Shown piece after piece: positions 18,881 through 28,374 of a stretch of 44,426 bases of DNA. The stretch spans positions 1-44,426 of the forward strand of contig JADFYT010000002.1 in NCBI GenBank assembly GCA_015232935.1, in the 5' to 3' direction. The stretch's first letter is position 1; every line of letters begins with the position of its first letter. The stretch comes from Desulfamplus sp. (GTDB lineage Bacteria > Desulfobacterota > Desulfobacteria > Desulfobacterales > Desulfobacteraceae). The notes under the pieces were generated by a model. That model was not told where the DNA came from. It worked only from the letters and a program-made list of their open reading frames with translations, and did not search any database. Position numbers and translations under genes: made by a program.

Positions 18881-21046
18881 ATGTCAAATATAAACATAAT
18901 AAAAGGCCTTGGTCTCACTGTAGGAGAGCTTGCTGTAAAACAGGCATTAATTACTTCCTCCGATCTTGAAAAAGCTGTAAGGATATGTGCCGACCTTGAG
19001 AACAGCCATGACGCTATTCCTGAATACCTGGTTGCCCAGAACCTTGTCTCTCAAAATGACTGTGAAAAGCTGATAGCGTTTGTCAGGGCAATGAAGGCAC
19101 GAGGCAAGGATATCAGGTTTGGCAATATTGCGATAGCAAAGGGATTTATTACACAATCCATACTTGAACTTGCTCTGGAGGAACAGTCCTCACTTTTTAA
19201 AAACAGGAAAAAATACACTCTTCTTGGCGATATCCTGGTTGATGCGGGAATGCTTACATCCCAGCAGAGAGATGTCATTCTTCTTGAACAGAACCGCCAC
19301 TCATCTGGCAGTGATGACTCCTCTGGTCAAGATAAAAATGGCGAATTTGACTCCGATGTCTTGCCGGCTGATGAAAGTAGCTTGCTTCAAGGTGCCGCAC
19401 CAGGTTCTTCGCGTGATTCGCTTCATAAGCACTTTGCACAATCTGAAGTGTTTCCATCTGGAATAAGACTAATTATCAAGGGTGACGGCAATGCTGCATA
19501 TCTTTTTAAAACAAAAGGTTTTAATAAGGAGATAAGCATAGGCCAGATAAAGGAACTTCTTGCGTCCCGTAATATTATACACGGTATTGCTGACAATAAC
19601 CTTATTCAGAAATTTATTGATTCTGATATTTTTTATTCAAAACCCTTTAAAATAGCTGAGGGCAATGCCCCTGTACAGGGAAAGAACGCCTCTATTCAGT
19701 ATTTCTTTACAAAAAATCGCTTAAAGGCAGGCACTATCCGTGAGGATGGCACTATCGATTTTCGTGAGAGAGGGAATATTCCCCAGGTTGAAAAAGGTGC
19801 TGTTCTGGCTGTAAAGAGAAATGCAGTTGAGGGTAAAGTTGGCAAAAATATATTTAACGATACTGTAAGGGTCATGCCTACCCGCGACATCAGGTTGAAA
19901 CCTGGCAAGGGAACGTTTCTTTCGCCAGACAAACTAAAGGTTATTGCATCTGTATCTGGACATCCCAAGCTTGCTTCAGATGGCACTATTTATGTCTATG
20001 ACACTTTTGTTGTTGAAAAGGATGTGGATTTTGAGACTGGTAATATCGATTATCACGGAGATGTCACTGTCAGGGGGTGCATTCAGAATGGATTCAAGGT
20101 AAGAGCCAACAACGTCCGTGCCACAGAGGTTGATGGTGCTACTATCATAGCACAGGGTAATGTGACCATTGAACAGGGGGTCAACGAATCAAGTATCTCT
20201 GCTCAGGGATCTCTTGGTGCAAAGTTCATTCAGAACTCCAGAATCTCATGTGTCGGGGATGTAACAACGGAAAAAGAGGTTGTGGAATCAAACATTGAGT
20301 GCAGTGGCACCTGTAATATCAAAGGGGTTATAATATACTCAAGAATATCATCCAAAATGGGTCTTTACGCGAGACAGATAGGGATGGAAAAGGCCCCTCC
20401 AAGCACCATCAGGGTTGGTACAGATACTTTCGCTGAAAGATCTTTAAAGAAGCTGCAACAGGATATTGCAGAGAAAAAAGAGTCTGAAGCGATGTTTATA
20501 GAAAATATATCCAGACTACGACAGGAAATTGAGGATGTTGAGGGTAAAATTGTTCGTTTGACCGCAATTAAAGAACGTTATGAAGACGAACGAATGGATC
20601 TTTTATCGTCTATATCGTCTATGGACACTAATCAGGATATAGAAAAAATAAAGAAAATGCAGTCTGAACTTGATCGTATTGTTAAAAACAGCACGGAAAC
20701 CAGCCGTAAACTTGCCATGTGCCACGAAAGCATCAGGGCAATCAGGCAGACTATTGCAGATACAGAACAGAAGAAAAAAGAAAATTTGACGCAGATCAAG
20801 GAGCTTTTGAAGGAAAAAGATACTCTGGTTGAATGGGTGGAGAAAAATCCTGGTATTCCAATGGTCAAAGTAGAGGGAGATATCATGGCAGGCACACATA
20901 TTTTTGGAAGATATTCTGAAGAGACCATTAAATCGAGCGTCAAGGCAGTAGTAATCAAGGAGGATCAGGTAAGCCGTTTTGGCAGAGACAGTTTTGGCAG
21001 GGAAAATGAAGCCAATTTGTGGAAAATGTATGTTACAAAGATATGA
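18881..21046 (+). CDS. FapA/DUF342 family polymerising protein with an N-terminal extension
   Basis: 'EDGTIDFRERGNIPQVEKGAVLAV...GKNIFNDTV...VYDTFVVEKDVDFETGNIDYHGDVTVRGCIQNGFKVRANNVRATEVDGATIIAQGNVTIEQGV' beta-helix region followed by coiled coil. The N-terminus has repeated 'LITSSDLEKAV' / 'FITQSILELAL' / 'MLTSQQRDVIL' motifs resembling GspE-N-like repeats. Confidence 0.8.
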   Translation: MSNINIIKGLGLTVGELAVKQALITSSDLEKAVRICADLENSHDAIPEYLVAQNLVSQNDCEKLIAFVRAMKARGKDIRFGNIAIAKGFITQSILELALEEQSSLFKNRKKYTLLGDILVDAGMLTSQQRDVILLEQNRHSSGSDDSSGQDKNGEFDSDVLPADESSLLQGAAPGSSRDSLHKHFAQSEVFPSGIRLIIKGDGNAAYLFKTKGFNKEISIGQIKELLASRNIIHGIADNNLIQKFIDSDIFYSKPFKIAEGNAPVQGKNASIQYFFTKNRLKAGTIREDGTIDFRERGNIPQVEKGAVLAVKRNAVEGKVGKNIFNDTVRVMPTRDIRLKPGKGTFLSPDKLKVIASVSGHPKLASDGTIYVYDTFVVEKDVDFETGNIDYHGDVTVRGCIQNGFKVRANNVRATEVDGATIIAQGNVTIEQGVNESSISAQGSLGAKFIQNSRISCVGDVTTEKEVVESNIECSGTCNIKGVIIYSRISSKMGLYARQIGMEKAPPSTIRVGTDTFAERSLKKLQQDIAEKKESEAMFIENISRLRQEIEDVEGKIVRLTAIKERYEDERMDLLSSISSMDTNQDIEKIKKMQSELDRIVKNSTETSRKLAMCHESIRAIRQTIADTEQKKKENLTQIKELLKEKDTLVEWVEKNPGIPMVKVEGDIMAGTHIFGRYSEETIKSSVKAVVIKEDQVSRFGRDSFGRENEANLWKMYVTKI

Positions 21047-21097
21047 TACTGAAAATTGATCTTGCTATAAATATGACTGCTGAGTCATGTTTAGATC

Positions 21098-22630
21098 CTA
21101 AAGCTTTCGGTATTTGTATTCAAGTGCTTTTTTGATTATGCCATCTGACCAGGCTTGAGTGCAAGAGGCAAGGATATGGGTATAGGTTCCAAAAACATTA
21201 TCTTTAAAGAATCCATCTTTCCTGGCAATAATTCCTTTGCCTCTGATCATGGAAAATGCCATATCTTTTTCTTTATAGTCTATATTTGTTATATGTGAAT
21301 ATCTGAACTCATGCCCTCGAATGATCTCTCCTACCTCAAAAAAAGGATTGGCATTGACCACTTTAACCTCAGTATAACCGTGTCCTACAGGTCTTTTTGA
21401 AAGTCCGAAAGCAAGTGGCAGGATATTGGCCATGGGATAGACAGTGCCATCAAGTGTAAGGCTTGTCCCAAGAAAAATAAGACCACCGCATTCAGCATAG
21501 ATTGGCAAGCCTTTTTGAGCAAGAGCCTTTAATTCACTTTTGAATGTGGTGTTATCAGCAAGCTGGGCAGCATGGGTCTCAGGAAAACCACCACCCATGT
21601 ATATGGCATCTACCTCAGGCAGACTCTTTTGAGCAAGAGGGCTGATAAGTTTAAGGATCGCCCCTTTTTCTTCAAGTATCTCAAGATTGTCAGGATAATA
21701 GAACTGAAAGGCCGAATCGCGTATAATACCAATTACAGGCCTGTCATAGTTATCCGAGACAGGGGCTTTGGAAGTAACAGGAGCTTGGCAGGGAACAGGA
21801 GCTTGGTCAGTACTCTCGCCTTGCAAACAGGATCGAAGGTCTAACGCATTAGAGCCGGAAGGAGAATCAGAATTATCTGTGGCAGCAGACTCATCTCTAT
21901 CTCGTTTAAATAAAAGCTGCTCTTCAGAAAATCTGACGCATGCCTGGTACAAGGCTTTAAGGTCAATGCACGAGTTTGCAACCTTTGCGGCAGCTTCAAT
22001 AGATTGGTTTGCAAGAAGGTGTTCCGCAGATGGGACAAGACCCATGTGTCTTTCCGGGAAATCGTCAGCACCAAGTTTGGGAACCGAGCCAAAGACCGGT
22101 ATGTTGCAAAATCGCTGAATATTATCTCTTACCTTGTCTTCATGGCGTTTTCCAGCTACCTGATTCAGAATGACACCCATTATGTGGACATGGGGATCAA
22201 AATGGATGCACCCCATTAAAAGGGCTGCCATGGTTCGGGTGCTTTTTGTACAGTCAAGAACAAGCAATACAGGAAGGTTCAAAAGCTTTGCTATTTCAGC
22301 AGTGCTTGTGTGGCCATCAGTATCAATGCCATCATAAAGGCCACGATTACCCTCTACTATGGCAATGTCAGCAAGAGATGAATTTTTTAGAAAGGATTGT
22401 TTGACCTGGGCAGGTGTACAGAGGAAAGTGTCAAGGTTATAGCAGGGCCTGCCGGCTGCCTGTGCAAGCCAGCCGGCATCAATATAATCTGGACCTTTTT
22501 TAAAAGGAGCAATATTAATATCGATATTTCGCCATGCAGCCGCAATCCCAAGGGATATAACCGTTTTGCCGGTTCCCCCTTTAAGTCCGGCAATTACGAG
22601 TCCGGCGATTATTTTATCATTACACTGCAT
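21098..22630 (-). CDS. cbiA: Cobyrinate a,c-diamide synthase family protein (CobB/CbiA; DsrN-like amidase in dsr context)
   Basis: 'VIAGLKGGTGKTVISLGIAAAW', 'FKKGPDYIDAGWL', 'EGNRGLYDGIDTDG', and class I glutaminase segments 'AIYMGGGFPETHAAQLADN' and 'PIYAECGGLIFLG'. Confidence 0.93.
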   Translation of the reverse strand: MQCNDKIIAGLVIAGLKGGTGKTVISLGIAAAWRNIDINIAPFKKGPDYIDAGWLAQAAGRPCYNLDTFLCTPAQVKQSFLKNSSLADIAIVEGNRGLYDGIDTDGHTSTAEIAKLLNLPVLLVLDCTKSTRTMAALLMGCIHFDPHVHIMGVILNQVAGKRHEDKVRDNIQRFCNIPVFGSVPKLGADDFPERHMGLVPSAEHLLANQSIEAAAKVANSCIDLKALYQACVRFSEEQLLFKRDRDESAATDNSDSPSGSNALDLRSCLQGESTDQAPVPCQAPVTSKAPVSDNYDRPVIGIIRDSAFQFYYPDNLEILEEKGAILKLISPLAQKSLPEVDAIYMGGGFPETHAAQLADNTTFKSELKALAQKGLPIYAECGGLIFLGTSLTLDGTVYPMANILPLAFGLSKRPVGHGYTEVKVVNANPFFEVGEIIRGHEFRYSHITNIDYKEKDMAFSMIRGKGIIARKDGFFKDNVFGTYTHILASCTQAWSDGIIKKALEYKYRKL

Positions 22631-22654
22631 GGAGTTTAAGGGCTTAATTAAGAT

Positions 22655-22912
22655 TTAAGCTTCGCCCTCAGAACCGTGTTGTTTTCCAGCACCTTTAAGC
22701 CCGTACATGGTAGTACTGCCGCTTGACCAGTATTCAAGAACTCCATCTGTCACCATTTTATTGACCACTTTCTTGATCTCTCTGAGTTTATCATCAGGAA
22801 AAATATCTTGAAAATCATTAAAGTAAAACTTTGATTTGTTTTTTGATTTTTTTGTCATAAAATCAACAACAGCTTGGGTTGCGGCTTCTTTGTTGGAGAG
22901 AAGTTCACTCAT
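22655..22912 (-). CDS. dsrD: DsrD, small protein associated with dissimilatory sulfite reductase
   Basis: 85 aa, immediately downstream of dsrB, with DsrD-like 'FYFNDFQDIFPDDKLREIKKVVNKMVTDGVLEYWSSGSTTMYGLKGAGKQ'. Confidence 0.93.
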   Translation of the reverse strand: MSELLSNKEAATQAVVDFMTKKSKNKSKFYFNDFQDIFPDDKLREIKKVVNKMVTDGVLEYWSSGSTTMYGLKGAGKQHGSEGEA

Positions 22913-22999
22913 GGTTATTTCCCCTTTTTAGTTTTTAAAAAATAGCGTAAAACCTCAATCTCTTCAGGATAGGGTTTGTTCACTTATTTAAAGCATAAT

Positions 23000-23039
23000 A
23001 GCCGAAGTGCCTTTGTGTATTCTAACAGGCACTTCGGCT
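23000..23039 (-). promoter_or_regulatory. Strong hairpin in the dsrB-dsrD intergenic region
   Basis: 13-bp perfect inverted repeat AGCCGAAGTGCCT (23000-23012) / AGGCACTTCGGCT (23027-23039), 14-nt loop; no U-tract on the transcript side. Confidence 0.8.
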
Positions 23040-23086
23040 GATATTAATCTCGGTTCATCAGATCCATATCACTTATTTAAACAGGA

Positions 23087-24235
23087 TTAGAATTTGAACT
23101 GAGTTGACTGACGCCATGACATATATGCCTGCTGACGGAAGTCATCAATCAAGTGGTGGGTAAATTCAAGCTCACATTTCTCAAAAAATTTCTCCCATCC
23201 GATTCTCTCTGCCCAGTCACCAAGACGCTCATATTTGTTGGCACCGTTAGCGTAGGCATTTACCATCTTGGTAATTGCATCGGTCATTGATGGCCATCTT
23301 GGCATCTCATTTGGAATAAATGCAACAACAACTTTGGAGAATTTTGGATCGCTGATTCTGTTGGAAACTTTTCCACCAGCCATAAGAACAATTCCATCAC
23401 CCTCTGTATCGGCAAGCGGAAGCGATGGGCACATGGTGTAGCAGTTACCACAGAACATGCAACGCTCATTCTTGATCTCAACAGACTTAACCTCTGTTCC
23501 GTCAGCTAATTTCACTTTAGAAGGTTTGATAGCAGCTGTTGGACATGAAGCAATAGCAAGCGGAATTTCGCACAGCTTGTCAAGATACTCATGGTCAATC
23601 ATTGGTGGTTTTCTGTGATAACCAAGAATAGCGATATCAGAACAATGAACAGCACCGCACATATTCAGACAGCATGCCATGGAGACACGAAGCTGGGCTG
23701 GCATTCTCATTTTCTGAAAATCTTCAAACAGAACGTCCATGGTAGCTTTTACAGTACCAGATCCATCTGTCGCGGGTGTGTGACAATGGATCCATCCCTG
23801 GGTATGAACTATGTTGGTGATACCGGCACCAGTTCCTCCGATCGGAAACTTGAAGCTTCCACCCGGGAACTTGCGGCTCTTGAGATCATTCTTAAGTGGT
23901 TCTACTTTATCTTTGGAATCAACCATGAACTCAATATTGTTTCTGGTTGTAAAGCGAACATGACCATCACAGTGTTTGTCAGCAATGTCACAGATTTCGT
24001 TGATGTGTGTTGTGCTCATCAGACGGGCACCACCAACTCTTACTGTATAAACTTCGTCACCAGACTCTCCAACATGAACCATAACACCTGGCTCAAGTAT
24101 TTCGTGGTGTGACCATTTGCCTTTATTTTTTGCAATCACTGATGGGTAAAACTCATCATATTTTCTCGGGCCGATGTCAGTGATTCTGTTTTCCATCGGT
24201 TTTTCTGGATTATAACCAGATGATACAAATGCCAT
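23087..24235 (-). CDS. dsrB: Dissimilatory sulfite reductase beta subunit
   Basis: '[38 protein letters not shown]', '[12 protein letters not shown]', '[16 protein letters not shown]', '[16 protein letters not shown]'. Confidence 0.98.
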   Translation of the reverse strand: MAFVSSGYNPEKPMENRITDIGPRKYDEFYPSVIAKNKGKWSHHEILEPGVMVHVGESGDEVYTVRVGGARLMSTTHINEICDIADKHCDGHVRFTTRNNIEFMVDSKDKVEPLKNDLKSRKFPGGSFKFPIGGTGAGITNIVHTQGWIHCHTPATDGSGTVKATMDVLFEDFQKMRMPAQLRVSMACCLNMCGAVHCSDIAILGYHRKPPMIDHEYLDKLCEIPLAIASCPTAAIKPSKVKLADGTEVKSVEIKNERCMFCGNCYTMCPSLPLADTEGDGIVLMAGGKVSNRISDPKFSKVVVAFIPNEMPRWPSMTDAITKMVNAYANGANKYERLGDWAERIGWEKFFEKCELEFTHHLIDDFRQQAYMSWRQSTQFKF

Positions 24236-24251
24236 TGTGATTCTCCTTCCC

Positions 24252-25577
24252 TTATCTCAGATGGTGTTTTCTGTATTCGACAACGTCACGTTCCCAGCCA
24301 CCGGTAACCTCATCCTCTTTCCAGAAGATATAGGGGTTAGTTCTTGGATATGCCACATGCTGGGGCTGTGCTTTGATTCCTGTCACTTCAAGAAGTTTCT
24401 GGAATCCCTGACGCATGATCAGCTCACCAAGTCTCTCGCGGTTTTTGCCCTCTTCCATCCACCAATCCCATACGTTTTCAATAACTTCTGTAATGGCTTC
24501 GTAGTCATTGTCAGCATTAACTTCAACAAAAGGAACAAGCAGAGAGCCCATCTGAGCACCATCAACGATTGGAGCCTTGGCACCTACAAGAATGGAGCAT
24601 CCTCTATCATCACCAATTCTCAATGCTCTTGGCATGGTGTTGATGCAGTGCATGCAGCGGGTACAGTTAGAGTTGTCAATCTTAAGGGTTTTGTTCTCAA
24701 ATTTCATGCATTTTGTGGGGCACAAGGCAATTACTTCTTTTTCGATATCAAACTGACCCCAGTCTCTGCCTTTATGAGCTCCGGCATTTGCAGGATATGC
24801 AGCGTCATTTTCAACATATTTATTAACCGCGTCCTGATCAATTTTTATTGCATCTCTCCATGTGCCGATAAAAGACATGTCAGAACGGGCAATTGAAGCT
24901 ACGCATCCATTGGGGCAAGCATCCATTTTAAATTTGAACTTGTAAGGGAATGCAGGACGGTGCAGCTCATCTTGATAGTTGTTGGTCAGGAAATGACACA
25001 GTGCATTTGAATCGTAGCATGCATACTGGCATCTTGAAGAACCAAGACAGTCAGCAGGAGTACGCAGGTTTGAGCCTGATCCGCCAAGATCCTGATTCAG
25101 ATTGTGTGTCAGTTCATAAAAAATTTCTTCAAGCTGGGGTGTGATAGTACCAAGAAGAATGATATCACCTGTGGCACCATGCATATTGGTAACACCACTG
25201 CCTCTCATATCCCAGATTTTTGTCAATGCTCTGAGAAAGTCGGTTTTGTAGTATTTGCCGCAAGGCTGAGCAATTCTCATTGTATGGAAATGCTCAACAC
25301 CAGGGAAGAGTTTGGGCTGATCGCAGTATCTTCCGATTACGCCACCGCCGTAACCAAAAACACCAACAATACCTCCATGTTTCCAGTGAGTTCTTCCATG
25401 TTTATAAGAAAGTTCAAGAACGCCAAGAAGATCCTCTACCGTATCCTGTGGCATTTGGAATTCGACACCTGCTTCATTCTTAGCTCTGACTTCAGCCTGT
25501 TGCTTCAGATCAGAAACAAAACTCGGCCATGGGCCAGATTCCAACTGATCCAGTAAAGGAGTTTCATGTTTTGCCAT
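24252..25577 (-). CDS. dsrA: Dissimilatory sulfite reductase alpha subunit
   Basis: '[11 protein letters not shown]', '[25 protein letters not shown]', '[28 protein letters not shown]', '[19 protein letters not shown]', '[23 protein letters not shown]'. Confidence 0.98.
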   Translation of the reverse strand: MAKHETPLLDQLESGPWPSFVSDLKQQAEVRAKNEAGVEFQMPQDTVEDLLGVLELSYKHGRTHWKHGGIVGVFGYGGGVIGRYCDQPKLFPGVEHFHTMRIAQPCGKYYKTDFLRALTKIWDMRGSGVTNMHGATGDIILLGTITPQLEEIFYELTHNLNQDLGGSGSNLRTPADCLGSSRCQYACYDSNALCHFLTNNYQDELHRPAFPYKFKFKMDACPNGCVASIARSDMSFIGTWRDAIKIDQDAVNKYVENDAAYPANAGAHKGRDWGQFDIEKEVIALCPTKCMKFENKTLKIDNSNCTRCMHCINTMPRALRIGDDRGCSILVGAKAPIVDGAQMGSLLVPFVEVNADNDYEAITEVIENVWDWWMEEGKNRERLGELIMRQGFQKLLEVTGIKAQPQHVAYPRTNPYIFWKEDEVTGGWERDVVEYRKHHLR

Positions 25578-25613
25578 TTACTTACCTCCGTTAAAAGTTA
25601 AATTACATTTTCT

Positions 25614-25629
25614 CGGTGAAATTTCTCCG
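25614..25629. promoter_or_regulatory. Near-palindrome just upstream of dsrA (candidate operator)
   Basis: CGGTGAAATTTCTCCG, 7 of 8 base pairs symmetric, about 36 bp upstream of the dsrA start. Confidence 0.35.
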
Positions 25630-25807
25630 TGGTCTATATGTCCAAGGTTCAACTTCATTCAATAGTCATGCTTCACAGCTATCTATCTTAAAAGATGACC
25701 TTTAGTCAGGTCACCATTGGTTTTTAGACAATGATTGTTGATCTTGACTCTCGCGGTTTTTTATAAAAACACCACTTTTAGTTGCATTGTAAGTGTTCCA
25801 AGAGTTC

Positions 25808-25821
25808 ATTATTTAAATAAT
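25808..25821. promoter_or_regulatory. Perfect 14-bp AT palindrome in the dsrA upstream region
   Basis: ATTATTTAAATAAT, in the 303-bp gap between dsrA and the next gene. Confidence 0.3.
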
Positions 25822-25880
25822 CACTGTTCCTATAAGATTTCTATGAAGTATTGTCAATAAAAAAGCATTTTTTTCCCATT

Positions 25881-27380
25881 TTATGAAATATGCGGGATGT
25901 AGCTACGAATATACTGGAATAATGCCTCTGAATGAGATTCAAGTTTTTTCCGTATAAAATGAGTTTCAGGGCTATCAGGGTGCAATTCGTCTGTCATAGC
26001 AAGAAGAATAGTGTATAGATTTTTATGGGTGAATTGTATTAGATAGGATTTGAATGCATCGTTGAAAGAGGGCTTGAAGAGTTCACCAAAAGGTTTTTCA
26101 GCCTTTTTTATGTTTTTTGACAAGGTCGCGTTGTTTGACAGGTTCGTTGTTGTCTTTTTCTTCTCAAGTGCCCTGAAGAAGCCATTTAGCATGAAAGGTA
26201 TGACTTTGGCATCAACCATACAGTAGTCACCGGTTCCGTCAATCCGGTCTATACGCATTCTAAGTGTAAGATTGAGGAAAAACAGAAGAAGTCCCTTGTA
26301 CATATCTTCTGTTTTGTCGCTGCCTGAATCATTACAGGCTCCTTGCTCATGATTGCTCATTTTATTTTCAGTGCTACCATCAGCAACATCACCACCACCA
26401 CCACCATCACTTTTATTCTCCTCATGATAATTTTCTGGGGAGACATCAGTCTCTACAATAGCATCGTAACTCCTGACCGTAATCAGTTTTACATCAAATC
26501 CCTGTTCCGTTGGCCTGGTAATAAAATCACCTGCCGCATGGTGCCAGTGGGAAATATGCTCAAAGGTTTCAATATTGTAAAAGTGTGTGAGGATTTCAGA
26601 GGCTTTTTCATAAATTTCAAAGCATGCAGGGCTTGCGATGGTTGAAACGCTGCCATCACCATTCCACAGGTGAAGGTTGCAGGATTCGTCATTGTCAGTG
26701 CTTTTTGTCAGATGGAACTCTTTATATCCATCAAACCAGGTAGCCAGAAAAAAAGCGATCCCCATCCCTCTGCATGACATTGTTTCAATCTTGAATACTG
26801 TGGGAAGAGAGTTGTTTTCATCCAGTTCGTTCAGATGTTTCAGAAGATTGTATTCGTTATTAACAAGAGCAAGTCCGGGGGGAGATATCGCAGTATTTAG
26901 AACAAACGTAAGCGGCTCATTATATTCAGCTAAACCTTCAATCTCTTTAATCGAGACTTCAACTCTGGCTGGATGGTAAAAAGCACCATGTTTTTCAAGA
27001 TAGATGTCAATTTTGTCAAGAACTATTGGATTTATGTGAAAGTATTTTGAGATATCTGTAATTACAAGACTTTCGTTATTAGTTGTGCCCGTCAGGAGAT
27101 GGCTGTTATCAAGAAATTCTATTGGATTATCAAGGGACTTTACTGGATTATCAAGAGGGGCTATTGGATATTCCCTGTTCAGAATAAATCTTACCCCATC
27201 TTGCAATGCCTGGTAATTTTCGGACTGGATGAATTTTTGTGCCTGTTCAAAATATTCATGGATCAGTATTCCGTCTGAACCCTTTCCTGTTATGGGCATT
27301 TCCCACAAAGGAGAATCTTCTGTAATCACTCCTGGCAATCCTGAAATATGATATCGAAATGCTGGGCTTGAGTTTGTCAT
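25881..27380 (-). CDS. Conserved-looking protein of unknown function upstream of dsrA (distant phosphotransferase/kinase-like fold possible)
   Basis: 499 aa ORF; internal low-complexity Gly/Asp/Ser-rich segment; weak 'HISHWHHAAGDFITR' and 'MRIDRIDGTGDYCMVDAK' patterns. No firm family recognised. Confidence 0.7.
   Translation of the reverse strand: MTNSSPAFRYHISGLPGVITEDSPLWEMPITGKGSDGILIHEYFEQAQKFIQSENYQALQDGVRFILNREYPIAPLDNPVKSLDNPIEFLDNSHLLTGTTNNESLVITDISKYFHINPIVLDKIDIYLEKHGAFYHPARVEVSIKEIEGLAEYNEPLTFVLNTAISPPGLALVNNEYNLLKHLNELDENNSLPTVFKIETMSCRGMGIAFFLATWFDGYKEFHLTKSTDNDESCNLHLWNGDGSVSTIASPACFEIYEKASEILTHFYNIETFEHISHWHHAAGDFITRPTEQGFDVKLITVRSYDAIVETDVSPENYHEENKSDGGGGGDVADGSTENKMSNHEQGACNDSGSDKTEDMYKGLLLFFLNLTLRMRIDRIDGTGDYCMVDAKVIPFMLNGFFRALEKKKTTTNLSNNATLSKNIKKAEKPFGELFKPSFNDAFKSYLIQFTHKNLYTILLAMTDELHPDSPETHFIRKKLESHSEALFQYIRSYIPHIS
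27111..27173. repeat. Three 21-bp degenerate in-frame tandem repeats
   Basis: AAGAAATTCTATTGGATTATC / AAGGGACTTTACTGGATTATC / AAGAGGGGCTATTGGATATTC; encode the repeated LDNP peptide (LDNPVKSLDNPIEFLDN). Confidence 0.75.
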
Positions 27381-28058
27381 CTATTTTCTGTACAGGGCAA
27401 GCTCTTGTTTCATGGCATCGGCGACCTTGAATCCTAATGACTCAGCCTTGTCACAATGCAATATTGCCAGGTCGTAATCTTTTTGTTCAAGGTATGCTAC
27501 TGCCAGATTATTGTGGGCAATAGGGAATTCAGGTTGAACCTTAACAGCTTCCAGGTTTGCCTTTATGGACTCTTCAATCAGTCCTTTCATAAGGTATGCG
27601 TTTCCAAGAGTTGTGTATGCCTGTACAAATTTTGCATTATGTATAATGGCTTTGCGAAGATTTTTTATGGCAAGGTCAAGTTTCTCCTCGTCCTCTTTTT
27701 CATCTTTGCCATCAATCAACTGAAGAAGCACAAAACCAATATTGGCATAACCCTCTGCAAAGCCTGCTCTTGCTTTTGTAGCATACTTGTTGTATCTTAG
27801 GCAACCCTCAAGGTCATTTCTCTGGAGGCAGATACCTCCAAGTAGCACATATGCTTCAGCAAGCGACGGGCTGCATTCAACAGCATCGTGAAGAGCATTC
27901 TCTGCGGCGTCATACTCCTGCTTTCCCATCAGGGCTACGGCAAGGTTATAGTGTGTTGTTCCACATTCGGCGTTACCTTTGAGTTGCATACGCAATTTTT
28001 CAATATATTCATCAGAATTTTTTGGTTTTGTTCTTTCTGATATTTTTTCTTCTGTCAT
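27381..28058 (-). CDS. TPR-repeat protein (start reassigned to MTEEKISERTK)
   Basis: 'AECGTTHYNLAVALMGKQEYDAAENALHDAVECSPSLAEAYVLLGGICLQRNDLEGCLRYNKYATKARAGFAEGYANIGFVLL...' TPR pattern. The longer ORF (to 28193) runs into repeat copy C, so the internal ATG at 28058 is preferred. Confidence 0.85.
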   Translation of the reverse strand: MTEEKISERTKPKNSDEYIEKLRMQLKGNAECGTTHYNLAVALMGKQEYDAAENALHDAVECSPSLAEAYVLLGGICLQRNDLEGCLRYNKYATKARAGFAEGYANIGFVLLQLIDGKDEKEDEEKLDLAIKNLRKAIIHNAKFVQAYTTLGNAYLMKGLIEESIKANLEAVKVQPEFPIAHNNLAVAYLEQKDYDLAILHCDKAESLGFKVADAMKQELALYRK

Positions 28059-28147
28059 TATGTACTGATCCTTAAAAACCGTCTTTGATATATATTTAGG
28101 AAAACAGGATGATATCCAAACAGGATCATCCTTTATGAATAGACATT

Positions 28148-28205
28148 CATGGCCTTTGTGTGGCCACCCCGAATCATGAAAACAAGAATGCATTTTCGTG
28201 GTAAA
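28148..28205 (+). repeat. Dispersed intergenic element, copy C
   Basis: CATGGCCTTTGTGTGGCCACCCCGAATCATGAAAACAAGAATGCATTTTCGTGGTAAA; hairpin at 28175-28200; matches copies A and B. Confidence 0.65.
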
Positions 28206-28374
28206 AAAGGCATTCTATTTTTAACAATCCCTTCTGTCAAGGTAAAAATAAACCTCGTAAAAGCAATAGAGTTCCTTGAAAACCGGACTTTACTCCTTTG
28301 ATTCTACTGTGGATGAGAAGTCAGTTTTGCAGGCGGTCTGATGTACGGGATTCCAAATCTGTTGTGATGTTACA

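Noticed and set aside
28059-28193. N-terminal 45 aa of the 27381-28193 ORF
   Set aside because: It overlaps dispersed repeat copy C; the internal ATG at 28058 fits the TPR protein better.
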